Under the pieces are notes generated by a model. The model worked only from the letters and a program-made list of their open reading frames with translations. It was not told the origin of the DNA and made no database searches. Shown here piece by piece: positions 7,761 through 14,377 of a stretch of 64,000 nt of DNA. Where the stretch lies: positions 124,001 to 188,000 of the forward strand of contig QEVF01000005.1 in the NCBI GenBank assembly GCA_003576915.1, read 5' to 3'. A program made the position numbers and the translations under genes. This DNA comes from Planctomycetota bacterium. GTDB lineage: Bacteria > Planctomycetota > UBA8742 > UBA2392. The stretch's first letter is position 1; each line of letters begins with the position of its first letter.

Positions 7761-8378
7761 ATGGCTGACCTGGCTAAGCTCGCAAGCCTGTCCAAGCGGA
7801 TGAAGACGGCGACTCCCAAGAACGTGGACGACCGCACGGCTCCGGTAGCGCCTGACGAGCCGGACGCCGAGGGGCGCGACGAAACCGGGACGGCGACTTC
7901 TTCCGGGGCGACGGAGGCGGCTCCCGCCCCGGCTCGCACCACCGCGCCGGTCGCGCCTTCAGGCGGAGGCGGCGGGGGCCCGGTCACCGTGAATATTGAC
8001 CTCACTCCTCTGCGCAACATCCTCGGTGACATCCGCGATGGCATCAAGGACCTGACCGGGGAGATCCGCAAGATTCGCGAAAAAGGCAGCAAGGTCGGCT
8101 TTGACGACGGCGCCGTCGAGCTCGTCGATCAGGCGCTCAAGCACCTGAGTGCTTCAAGCAAGGCCAACCGCGAGCTGGCGGAGAAACTGGTCACCAGCAT
8201 GCCCGAGGCTCGCTGGTATGGCGAGCTTCAGGAACTGCTGCGCACCATCGGCGAGAACTTTGTTGCCGGCGGAGGAGGCGGCGGCGCAGCCAGCGGCGAC
8301 ATCACGGCCATCAAGGACCAGCTCGAGATGCAGAAGACGCAGCTCACGGCCATCCTCAGCATTCTCCAGAGAAGGTAG
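7761..8378 (+). CDS. Gly-linker helical protein next to actin-like gene
   Basis: A 205-residue protein with three parts. The N-terminal 70 residues are low complexity (Ala, Pro, Thr, acidic). A poly-Gly linker then leads into a helical region 'NILGDIRDGIKDLTGEIRKI' and a second helical stretch, and another poly-Gly linker precedes a C-terminal helix ending in LQRR. The ATG at 7761 has an AAAGGA site nine bases upstream; an in-frame TTG at 7674 lies before the hairpin and is unlikely. Position suggests a partner of the actin-like protein. The architecture (poly-Gly linkers joining helices) recurs in the protein at 46984. No family recognised. Confidence 0.75.
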   Translation: MADLAKLASLSKRMKTATPKNVDDRTAPVAPDEPDAEGRDETGTATSSGATEAAPAPARTTAPVAPSGGGGGGPVTVNIDLTPLRNILGDIRDGIKDLTGEIRKIREKGSKVGFDDGAVELVDQALKHLSASSKANRELAEKLVTSMPEARWYGELQELLRTIGENFVAGGGGGGAASGDITAIKDQLEMQKTQLTAILSILQRR

Positions 8379-8476
8379 GCCTCCACGGTTCCCGATTCCA
8401 GGACGTCGGGGGATCTGCTGCCATGATGCCTTGCGCGCAGACTCCCGAGACCTGAACCTCCTGCATTGCCCTGCCG

Positions 8477-9274
8477 ATGCCCACCCAGATTCATCCCACT
8501 GCCCTCGTTGACAAGTCCGCTCTGCTCGGCGACGGGGTATGCGTCGGTGCCTTCAGCATCGTTGAAGCCGGGGTGAAGATCGGCGCGGGCACCCTGATAG
8601 GCCACCACTGCGTGCTGGCCGGCCCCACCGAGATCGGCGAGAGAAATCGCATCAGCAACTTCTGCAGCTTCGGCGCGCCGCCGCAGGATCTGGGCTACAA
8701 GGGCGATCCCACGAAACTCGTCATCGGCAACGAGAACTTCTTCGGCGACTACGTCCAGCTTTCACGCGGCACCACCAAGAACGCGGACCTGACCACCCGC
8801 ATCGGCAACAACTGCTTCCTCATGGCCTATTGCCACGTGGGCCACGATTGCGTGCTGGGCGACCGCATCATCGCCGCCAATGCCGTGCAGCTGGCCGGCC
8901 ATGTCAAGGTCGAGGACAAGGTGGTCTTCGGCGGAACGGTGGCCATTCACCAGTTCTGTCGCGTCGGCAAGATGGCCATGGTCTCGGGGGGCAGCGTGAC
9001 GAGCCTGGACATTCCGCCCTACACGCGGGTGGGGGGCTGGGGTTGCGCCGTGTTCGGCCTCAATCTCATCGGCCTGGAGCGCAACGGCTACTCCAAAGCG
9101 CAGATCCGGAGGATCCGTGAGGCTTACAAGGTCCTGTTCCGCAGCGATGTTCCCTACGAGAAGGCGCTGGCATCGCTGGAGTCGGACTTCAAGGATTGCG
9201 AGCCGGCCCAGCACTGGGTCAGGTTCTTCCGCGAAAGTGACCGCGGCGTCGTGCGCGAGCGCGAGAACAAGTAA
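8477..9274 (+). CDS. lpxA: UDP-GlcNAc acyltransferase, lipid A pathway
   Basis: A 265-residue left-handed beta-helix acyltransferase that puts the first acyl chain on UDP-N-acetylglucosamine in lipid A synthesis. Hexapeptide repeats run through residues 5-190. The catalytic histidine is H123 in 'CHVGHDC', matching H125 of E. coli LpxA. The 'AGHV' and 'AIHQFCRVG' motifs and the C-terminal helical 'AYKVLFRS' region are also diagnostic. The length is typical. No other lpx gene is adjacent, though the gene is the best evidence here for an LPS outer membrane. Confidence 0.92.
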   Translation: MPTQIHPTALVDKSALLGDGVCVGAFSIVEAGVKIGAGTLIGHHCVLAGPTEIGERNRISNFCSFGAPPQDLGYKGDPTKLVIGNENFFGDYVQLSRGTTKNADLTTRIGNNCFLMAYCHVGHDCVLGDRIIAANAVQLAGHVKVEDKVVFGGTVAIHQFCRVGKMAMVSGGSVTSLDIPPYTRVGGWGCAVFGLNLIGLERNGYSKAQIRRIREAYKVLFRSDVPYEKALASLESDFKDCEPAQHWVRFFRESDRGVVRERENK

Positions 9275-9343
9275 GCGGCCCCGGCGCGCCTTTTGTGGGG
9301 CTTGCCCAGTTTGTACACTCCCGCCCATCCACGGGCGCGCTCC

Positions 9344-10369
9344 ATGAACTTCGAACTATTGAGTTACCTCAAGAAGCAGAGCGACTTCACGGCGGTGGCT
9401 GAAGTCGAGGCCGCCCTGGCCAAGGGCAAGTCGAAGAAGCCCAGGAGTACGGGCCGGCAGGGGCCCGCCAACGATGCCCTGTTCCGCGACATCGAAGAGC
9501 TGATCGAGCAGGGTTACAACATCGAGTTCCATCCCTATCTGGGCGTCAAACTCATTGACATTCCGGACCGGCTGTTCGAGCACGAAATCCGCGAGGACCT
9601 CAACACCGAGCGCGTCGGCAAGGTCCTTCACATCCACGATCAGGTGGACAGCACCAACGAGACCGCCTGGAAACTCCTGGAATCCAGCCCCGCCGCCGAG
9701 GATGGAACCGTCATACTTGCCGAGCGCCAACTCAATGGCCGCGGCCGCCTTGGGCGTTCCTGGCACAGCCCCGCGGGGTGCGGCATCTGGATGAGCGTGA
9801 TCCTGCGCGTGCAGCTGCCCCCGGACAAGCTGGCCCTGCTGACGGCGACGGCCAGCCTGGCGCTGGCCAACATGCTGCAGCAGTTCATTCACCTGCCCAG
9901 CGAGATCAAGTGGCCCAATGACGTGATGGTGCGCGGCCGAAAGGTGGCCGGCGTACTGGTGGAAGCCCGCAGCACCGTGCCGGACACCTATGTGATGGGC
10001 ATGGGCCTGAATGTCAATCAGCAGCAGGCGGACTTTCCAGAAGAGCTGAGGGGTATTGCGACGAGCCTGCGTATCGAGCGGCCGGGCAGCGCCCCGGTCA
10101 ATCGTGTGCGCGTGGTGCGGCCCCTGCTGTTCTACCTCGACAGCGTGTATCGGCTCATCCACAAGAAGAAGTACGACAAGATTGCCCGCGCCTGGGCCGA
10201 GTTCGTGCCCATGGGCGGGCGCAAAGTGCGCCTGACCCAGGGTGACAGGGAGTTCACGGGAACGGTGGTTGAGCTGGATCCGGCCCGCGGCATCACCTTG
10301 AAGCTGGAAGGCGGCAAGGAGACGAAGTTGTTCGCCGCGGAAACCGTCAGCAATGTGCGCGAAGCCTGA
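9344..10369 (+). CDS. birA: Biotin-protein ligase
   Basis: A 341-residue enzyme that activates biotin to biotinyl-AMP and transfers it to biotin carboxyl carrier protein. The biotinyl-AMP loop is GRGRLGR (132-138), followed by 'SPAGCGIWMS', the 'IKWPNDV' motif and 'GVLVEA', all typical. A C-terminal SH3-like domain carries 'GTVVELDPARGI'. The N-terminal 90 residues include 'DIEELIEQGYNIEFHPYLGVKL', resembling the winged helix of bifunctional BirA proteins, so it may also repress transcription. I chose the ATG at 9344; the upstream extension looks unnatural. Confidence 0.9.
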   Translation: MNFELLSYLKKQSDFTAVAEVEAALAKGKSKKPRSTGRQGPANDALFRDIEELIEQGYNIEFHPYLGVKLIDIPDRLFEHEIREDLNTERVGKVLHIHDQVDSTNETAWKLLESSPAAEDGTVILAERQLNGRGRLGRSWHSPAGCGIWMSVILRVQLPPDKLALLTATASLALANMLQQFIHLPSEIKWPNDVMVRGRKVAGVLVEARSTVPDTYVMGMGLNVNQQQADFPEELRGIATSLRIERPGSAPVNRVRVVRPLLFYLDSVYRLIHKKKYDKIARAWAEFVPMGGRKVRLTQGDREFTGTVVELDPARGITLKLEGGKETKLFAAETVSNVREA

Positions 10370-10384
10370 AGCCGCCGCCGGGAT

Positions 10385-11182
10385 ATGCATCCCATGACCG
10401 ACCCCGTCCGCGAGTTCTACATGAACGCCCGCGACTATGACCTGATTTCAGGCCACGGCGTCGCAGGCGACGTGGCCTACTTCAGCCGTCTGGCCCGGGG
10501 CGCGCGCAGGGTGCTGGAGCTGGCCTGCGGCACGGGGCGCGTGACCTGGCCCATGGCGCGCGCTGGCGCCAGAGTCACGGCGCTGGACCTGGTGGGTGAA
10601 ATGCTGGCCCTGGCCCGCGAGAGGGGCGCAAGCGAGAACACTCCCGTACGGCGTCGTGTGCGCCTGCTCGAAGCTGACATGCGCGCGTTTGCGCTGCGGG
10701 AGCGCTTTCCGCTGATTGTCATTCCGTTCAGGGCCTTCCAGCACCTGCTCACGGTTGAAGAACAGATGGATTGCCTGGCCTGCTGCCGGAAGCACTTGAC
10801 GCGTCAAGGACGTTTGGTGATCAACCTGTTCGATCCCAACTTGCGCATTCTGGCCGCCCACATGCAGTCAGGGTTGCCGGGGCCCGTAACGCGCGTTGAA
10901 ACCCGGCTCGACGGCGATGAAAGGCTGATCGTGTGGAGTTCACGAACGCTTTCACCCGAGCAACAACGCATGCAGGACCAATGGGTCGTGGAACGCTTTG
11001 ACGCCCAGGGTCGTTCAATCTCCCGCCGTCTTCACACGCTGACGCTGCGCTGGTGCTACCGCTTCGAGATGGAGCATCTGTTTGCGCGTTGCGGCTTCAG
11101 GGTGCTCTCACTTGAGGGCGGCTTTGACGGCCAGCCGTTCACCCACGGCCAGGAGCAGGTCTGGACCCTTGGCCTGGCCTGA
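10385..11182 (+). CDS. SAM-dependent methyltransferase, class I
   Basis: A 265-residue class I methyltransferase. Motif I is 'VLELACGTGRVTWPMA', the acidic residue after beta-2 is in 'VTALDLVGEML', and 'LLEADMR' follows. The C-terminal half ('HTLTLRWCYRFEMEHLFARCG') resembles small-molecule methyltransferases of the UbiE/Bud23 type. The substrate is unknown. It starts 15 bases after birA and ends two bases before the convergent arsC stop. Although next to an arsenic operon, it lacks the Cys motifs of ArsM, so arsenite methylation is not supported. Confidence 0.8.
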   Translation: MHPMTDPVREFYMNARDYDLISGHGVAGDVAYFSRLARGARRVLELACGTGRVTWPMARAGARVTALDLVGEMLALARERGASENTPVRRRVRLLEADMRAFALRERFPLIVIPFRAFQHLLTVEEQMDCLACCRKHLTRQGRLVINLFDPNLRILAAHMQSGLPGPVTRVETRLDGDERLIVWSSRTLSPEQQRMQDQWVVERFDAQGRSISRRLHTLTLRWCYRFEMEHLFARCGFRVLSLEGGFDGQPFTHGQEQVWTLGLA

Positions 11183-11184
11183 CT

Positions 11185-11637
11185 TCAGGTCTTGGCCGGG
11201 GTTTCAGGCGCGTCCTGTTCCTGCCTGCCGACCCAGGCCTTGATGCGTGCCGCTATCTCGTCGCGGATACGCCTGAACACGGCCAGCCTCTGCTCCAGGG
11301 TGCCCTGCGCCGCCGCCGGGTCATCAAAGGGCCAGTGAAGCCGCTGAGAGACGCCGGTCCATGCGGGACAGTTCTGGTCGGCGTGGCCGCAGACGGTGAT
11401 CAGGCAGTCAAACGTCACGCGCCCCTGGTATTCTCGCAGGTGCTTGGAGCGTAAGCTTGACGTGTCAATGCCTGCCTCGCGCAGCACCTCCAGGGTCAGG
11501 GCGTGCACCCCTTTGGGCTCGATCCCCGCGCTGTGAGCCTCAAAGCGGTCGCCCGCCGCATGGCGCAGCAACGCCTCCGCCATCTGAGAGCGTGCGGAAT
11601 TGCCCGTACACAGAAACAGAACCCGGACTCTGGACAT
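11185..11637 (-). CDS. arsC: Arsenate reductase, thioredoxin-dependent type
   Basis: A 150-residue low-molecular-weight phosphatase-fold protein that reduces arsenate to arsenite. The nucleophile is C10 in the P-loop CTGNSARS, and the redox pair C83 and C90 lies in 'TVCGHADQNCP', as in the thioredoxin-coupled ArsC of Gram-positive pI258 type. It is the last gene of the operon and begins 16 bases after aqpS, so co-transcription is likely. Its product, arsenite, could leave through the channel encoded just upstream. Confidence 0.92.
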   Translation of the reverse strand: MSRVRVLFLCTGNSARSQMAEALLRHAAGDRFEAHSAGIEPKGVHALTLEVLREAGIDTSSLRSKHLREYQGRVTFDCLITVCGHADQNCPAWTGVSQRLHWPFDDPAAAQGTLEQRLAVFRRIRDEIAARIKAWVGRQEQDAPETPAKT

Positions 11638-11653
11638 GGGGCACTCCCGTAAA

Positions 11654-12316
11654 TCAGCCGTTGGATGAACCGGCCGGCCGCCGGTGAATGAAGGCCGACA
11701 GCGGCACGGCCGCCAGCGCGCCCAAAGTCGGCGCGGCCAGATAGATCCAGATGCCTTCCATCCGGGTGCTGACCAGCGCTGGCGCCATGGAGCGGGCAGG
11801 GTTCATGGATGCGCCGGAAACAGGCCCCGCGAAGAGGGCTTCCAGCGCGACCACGCCGCCAATGGCCGCGCCTGCAAACAGGCCCTTTTCGCGCGCTCCC
11901 TGGCTGACGCCCAGTATGGTGAACATGAGCAGCAGCGTCAGGACGAGCTCCAGAACGGCGGCCTGCATGGCGCTGCCGGCGGGCAGCGTTGCGCCCAGCG
12001 TGGCGTGGCTTTCGAACAGGCCGCGCAGGAGCAGGCTTGCCGCGCAGGCGCCCGCCACCTGCGCCGCGATGTAGGGCAGCACACGCACGACTTTGAAGCG
12101 CCCGGCCACGGCAAAGGCCAGCGTGACGGCGGGATTCAGGTGGGCTCCGCTGACGTCACCCAGCGTGTAGATCATGGCGCTGACGGCAAGTCCAAACGTC
12201 AGCGCGACGCCCACGTGGGTCACCGCGCCGCCACTGACATCATTGATCACGATGGCGCCTGTGCCGGCGAACACCAGCGCGAAGGTTCCCATGAACTCGG
12301 AGGCCAACTGGCGCAT
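11654..12316 (-). CDS. aqpS: Aquaglyceroporin of the arsenic operon (AqpS-like)
   Basis: A 220-residue MIP-family channel with six predicted helices and two NPA boxes: N61 in HLNPAVT and N172 in SMNPARS. In ars operons such as that of Sinorhizobium meliloti, AqpS replaces the ArsB pump and lets arsenite (or methylarsenite) flow out downhill after ArsC reduction. The location between arsI and arsC supports that role. No ArsB or Acr3 pump is present in the window. The intergenic region upstream holds two palindromic repeats. Confidence 0.85.
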   Translation of the reverse strand: MRQLASEFMGTFALVFAGTGAIVINDVSGGAVTHVGVALTFGLAVSAMIYTLGDVSGAHLNPAVTLAFAVAGRFKVVRVLPYIAAQVAGACAASLLLRGLFESHATLGATLPAGSAMQAAVLELVLTLLLMFTILGVSQGAREKGLFAGAAIGGVVALEALFAGPVSGASMNPARSMAPALVSTRMEGIWIYLAAPTLGALAAVPLSAFIHRRPAGSSNG

Positions 12317-12336
12317 GGCAGATCAGGGCAACAGCA

Positions 12337-12412
12337 AACCCACAGATGACGCAGATTTCAGGGATGAAAGCACGGCGCAGTCATCTGTGTTCACCTGCGC
12401 CATCGGTGGGTT
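12337..12412. repeat. 76-bp element with nested inverted repeats
   Basis: The ends form an 18-bp imperfect inverted repeat (12337-12354 and 12395-12412, two mismatches). Inside, CACAGATGAC (12341-12350) also pairs perfectly with GTCATCTGTG (12380-12389). The left arm can therefore pair with either of two right arms. The 'CACAGATGA ... TCATCTGTG' pattern recalls short dispersed repeats seen in many environmental bacteria. It sits between aqpS and arsI and may be a MITE-like remnant. Confidence 0.65.
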
Positions 12413-12456
12413 GCTTCCGGTTGCGGCCTTCACGACAGCACGAGTTCCAGCAGGCT

Positions 12457-12602
12457 GCTGAAAAGTGGCTTCCAGCCACTTTTTCAGCCCGGTCGGGCCA
12501 AAGTGAATCTGGCCCGACCTCCATTTCAAGCGGCTTTTCAGCCGCTTGAAATGCGCAAGCCAACTATGGCTTGCGTCCGCAGGCCGTATTTCAGCGGCCT
12601 GC
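12457..12602 (+). repeat. Five-hairpin dispersed repeat, copy 1
   Basis: This 146-bp block is a chain of five perfect or near-perfect hairpins: A 12457-12488, B 12491-12519, C 12524-12551, D 12555-12574 and E 12579-12602. A second copy lies in opposite orientation at 40043-40190. Hairpin E begins directly at the arsI stop codon. Comparison with copy 2 shows a paired change in stem A (T-A in one copy, C-G in the other), so the fold appears conserved, not just the sequence. It has no coding sense. Confidence 0.85.
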
Positions 12603-13123
12603 TAGCAGCACGCCGATTGCGCCGGCCTTTCCTGCTTCGCGGCTGCACAGCAGGAGCCGGCGGCCATGGCCTTGGCGTTTTCAGCCGCGCTTGCGCCGCA
12701 GCAGGCGCCTTCCGCGCTGGTGGCGCCCTTGCCGCCGTGCATGGCCTGGGCCTCGTCGTGCCGCACCCAGAACTCCCACTCGTTGCCGTCGGGGTCGGCG
12801 GCCCAGAATTTGTCGGCGACGGCATAGCAGCAGGTCACTTCCTGCTCCGTGCGCACGTTCAGGCCGGCCTTCTCTACGCGCTGTTTCCAGCCCTCCAGCT
12901 CGCGGTCGTCGAAGAGCTCGATGCCGAAGTGCCGCGCGTGCGTGTCGGCGATACGGGCGCCGGGGATGTGAACCAGAGCCAGGTGAATGGCCGGGTTGTC
13001 GAGCCGCCAGTTGGCGTAATCAGGCTGTGTCTTGGTGGGGGCCACGCCGAGCAGGTTGCGGTAGAAGGCAACCGACTTGTCGAGGTCGCTGACGCTGAGG
13101 TTGATGTGCACACGGGTCTTCAT
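12602..13123 (-). CDS. arsI: ArsI-type C-As lyase
   Basis: A 173-residue vicinal-oxygen-chelate (glyoxalase-fold) protein. ArsI enzymes use Fe(II) and oxygen to demethylate methylarsenite to arsenite. The substrate-binding Cys pair is C98-C99 in 'TEQEVTCCYAVADKFW', followed by the 'DPDGNEWEFWV' signature with the glutamate ligand. The N-terminal 'MKTRVHINLSVSDL' supplies the His ligand. The start at 13123 has a perfect AAGGAG site. An unusual tail carries three further CC pairs (141-142, 158-159, 172-173) that may gather arsenic or other thiophilic metal. CadI-like cadmium proteins are close relatives, but the operon favours ArsI. Confidence 0.88.
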   Translation of the reverse strand: MKTRVHINLSVSDLDKSVAFYRNLLGVAPTKTQPDYANWRLDNPAIHLALVHIPGARIADTHARHFGIELFDDRELEGWKQRVEKAGLNVRTEQEVTCCYAVADKFWAADPDGNEWEFWVRHDEAQAMHGGKGATSAEGACCGASAAENAKAMAAGSCCAAAKQERPAQSACC

Positions 13124-13135
13124 CGTTTCTCCTTT

Positions 13136-13151
13136 ATCGTAGAAATACGAT
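13136..13151 (-). promoter_or_regulatory. ArsR operator before arsI
   Basis: A perfect palindrome ATCGTA-gaaa-TACGAT, 12 bases before the arsI start and overlapping its leader. On the minus strand TTGCGT and TATATC lie 17 bases apart, so the operator would cover the -10 box of an internal promoter. The same box occurs twice more upstream of arsR. Confidence 0.7.
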
Positions 13152-13169
13152 ATAATGGCGCATAAAGAT

Positions 13170-13493
13170 TCACGCAAGTTCGCTCAAAAGTTCCTTCAGG
13201 CGCCTGAGCGCTTCGCGCCTCACGCAGTAGCAGATCCGGGGACCTTCAGTCTCGCCGTAAATGATGCCGGTGTCCTTGAGCACCTTGAGGTGCTGGCTTA
13301 CGGTGCTCTGGGCCAGCGGCAGATGCTCCACGATGTCGCCGCACATGCAGCCTTCGCGCCGCAACAGAAGCTGCACAATGCGCACGCGGGCGGGATGTCC
13401 AAGGGCCTTGGCCAGCCTGGCCAGCTCCTTGTCGGGGGCGAGCTTCCTGATCGTCCCGGGCGGGGTGCAGCAGTTGTCGGTTTGGCGCTTCAT
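13170..13493 (-). CDS. arsR: ArsR-family arsenite-responsive repressor
   Basis: A 107-residue winged-helix repressor expected to leave its operator when arsenite binds. The recognition helix is '[16 protein letters not shown]' (61-76). Cysteine pairs that could bind As(III) occur at C8-C9, C49/C51 ('EGCMCGDIV') and C88/C90 ('RICYC'); C49/C51 is near the E. coli ArsR site. It is the first gene of the minus-strand operon arsR-arsI-aqpS-arsC. No Shine-Dalgarno is visible, and an operator overlaps the ATG, so the message may be leaderless or nearly so. Confidence 0.9.
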   Translation of the reverse strand: MKRQTDNCCTPPGTIRKLAPDKELARLAKALGHPARVRIVQLLLRREGCMCGDIVEHLPLAQSTVSQHLKVLKDTGIIYGETEGPRICYCVRREALRRLKELLSELA

Positions 13494-13507
13494 CGTAGTA
13501 ATACGAT
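13492..13507 (-). promoter_or_regulatory. ArsR operator overlapping arsR start
   Basis: A perfect palindrome ATCGTA-gtaa-TACGAT that overlaps the first two bases of the arsR ATG. It has the same half-sites as the box before arsI. Binding here would block transcription start of arsR itself. Confidence 0.7.
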
Positions 13508-13529
13508 AAACGCGCCATCGATGAAATCC

Positions 13530-13545
13530 ATCGTAAAAATACGAA
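13530..13545 (-). promoter_or_regulatory. Second upstream ArsR operator, imperfect
   Basis: ATCGTA-aaaa-TACGAA differs from the other two operators by one base in the outer half-site. Its centre is 38 bases from that of the box at the arsR start, so two dimers could bind side by side across the arsR promoter. Confidence 0.6.
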
Positions 13546-13570
13546 ATAATTCCCGCGACTCAACGGCCAC

Positions 13571-13592
13571 GGGCGCGGCAGGTGCCGCGCCC
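13571..13592. terminator. Strong hairpin between arsR and DUF1579 gene
   Basis: A perfect 9-bp GC stem (13571-13579 with 13584-13592) with a four-base loop. It follows the DUF1579-like gene, which is on the minus strand and stops at 13615. The T-rich flank (gctttgttt) lies on the plus-strand side, so on the minus strand the hairpin lacks a T-run and termination there would be weak. Confidence 0.5.
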
Positions 13593-13614
13593 GCTTTGTT
13601 TCTCAGCCCATCCG

Positions 13615-14217
13615 CTACTTCCTGCGCTTGTAGGTCATCTCGACAATCTTCATTTCGGGGTTGTCGCCATAGGTGTCGAAAACCTCGACCACGGCTTCGT
13701 CCTTGCTCTTGCGGGTGTTCACCACGCGGCTCTTGACCTTCATACCGCCCATGCCCTTCTCGGTCCACTCGCCGGTGATGGTCATGGTGCCCGTCTTCTC
13801 ATCGAGCTGGCCGCTCATGATGTGCATGGAAGTGCCCATGTTACTGGTCCACAGACCCTGAAATTCTCTGTTGCTGTTGTCGTAGCCGAAAATGCCGAAG
13901 CCCTGCATGGGCATGTCGCCTTCGCCCTTGAACTCTTCGTGGATGAAGCGGTCAAAGCGCATCGTGATCTTCGAAGTGGCCTTGAAGGGCATGGGGTCCT
14001 TGCCGGGCTCCATCCACATCCGCCCTTCTACGATCCAGTCCCCGACTTCCTCGGCGAGCCACTTGTGCTCGGGGCCGGGCTGCTGCAGTTTGGCCCACTC
14101 TTCGTGCATGTCGCCTTCCTTCTTCTCACCGCCCTTGTCCTGGGAGAGAGCGGGCATCAGGTTGGCACAAACAATCACGAAGAGCGCGGCACACATCGTG
14201 TAGGCAAAGCGGATCAT
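13615..14217 (-). CDS. Exported DUF1579-like protein
   Basis: A 200-residue protein with a signal peptide (MIRFAYTMCAALFVIVCANL, cleaved before the charged 'QDKGGEKKEG'). The mature part has the DUF1579-like beta pattern 'FGYDNSNREFQGLWTSNMGTSM' and 'LDEKTGTMTITGEW', ending in 'VVEVFDTYGDNPEMKIVEMTYKR'. Function of this family is not established. The ATG at 14217 has an ideal AAGGAG site; 25 extra upstream codons are open but lack one. It is monocistronic. Confidence 0.8.
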   Translation of the reverse strand: MIRFAYTMCAALFVIVCANLMPALSQDKGGEKKEGDMHEEWAKLQQPGPEHKWLAEEVGDWIVEGRMWMEPGKDPMPFKATSKITMRFDRFIHEEFKGEGDMPMQGFGIFGYDNSNREFQGLWTSNMGTSMHIMSGQLDEKTGTMTITGEWTEKGMGGMKVKSRVVNTRKSKDEAVVEVFDTYGDNPEMKIVEMTYKRRK

Positions 14218-14377
14218 GAGGTCTCCTTGGGTTGTCCCGAACTGACGGACGGAAGGCGATTGGGGATACGGTGAATCCGGAATTCTTGTCATCGGTTGTG
14301 ATGGGAGTCAAGTGTTGAGTCCAGGGATGCGCCCAAGCAGCTTTTCAAGCGGACCTCCAGGTGTTACCTTTTTACAC

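Noticed and set aside
10385-11182. Arsenite methyltransferase ArsM, because it borders the ars operon
   Set aside because: It is convergent with arsC, lacks the conserved cysteines of ArsM and reads as a generic class I methyltransferase.
12457-12602. CRISPR array
   Set aside because: The block has different hairpins one after another, not identical repeats with spacers, and no cas genes are nearby.
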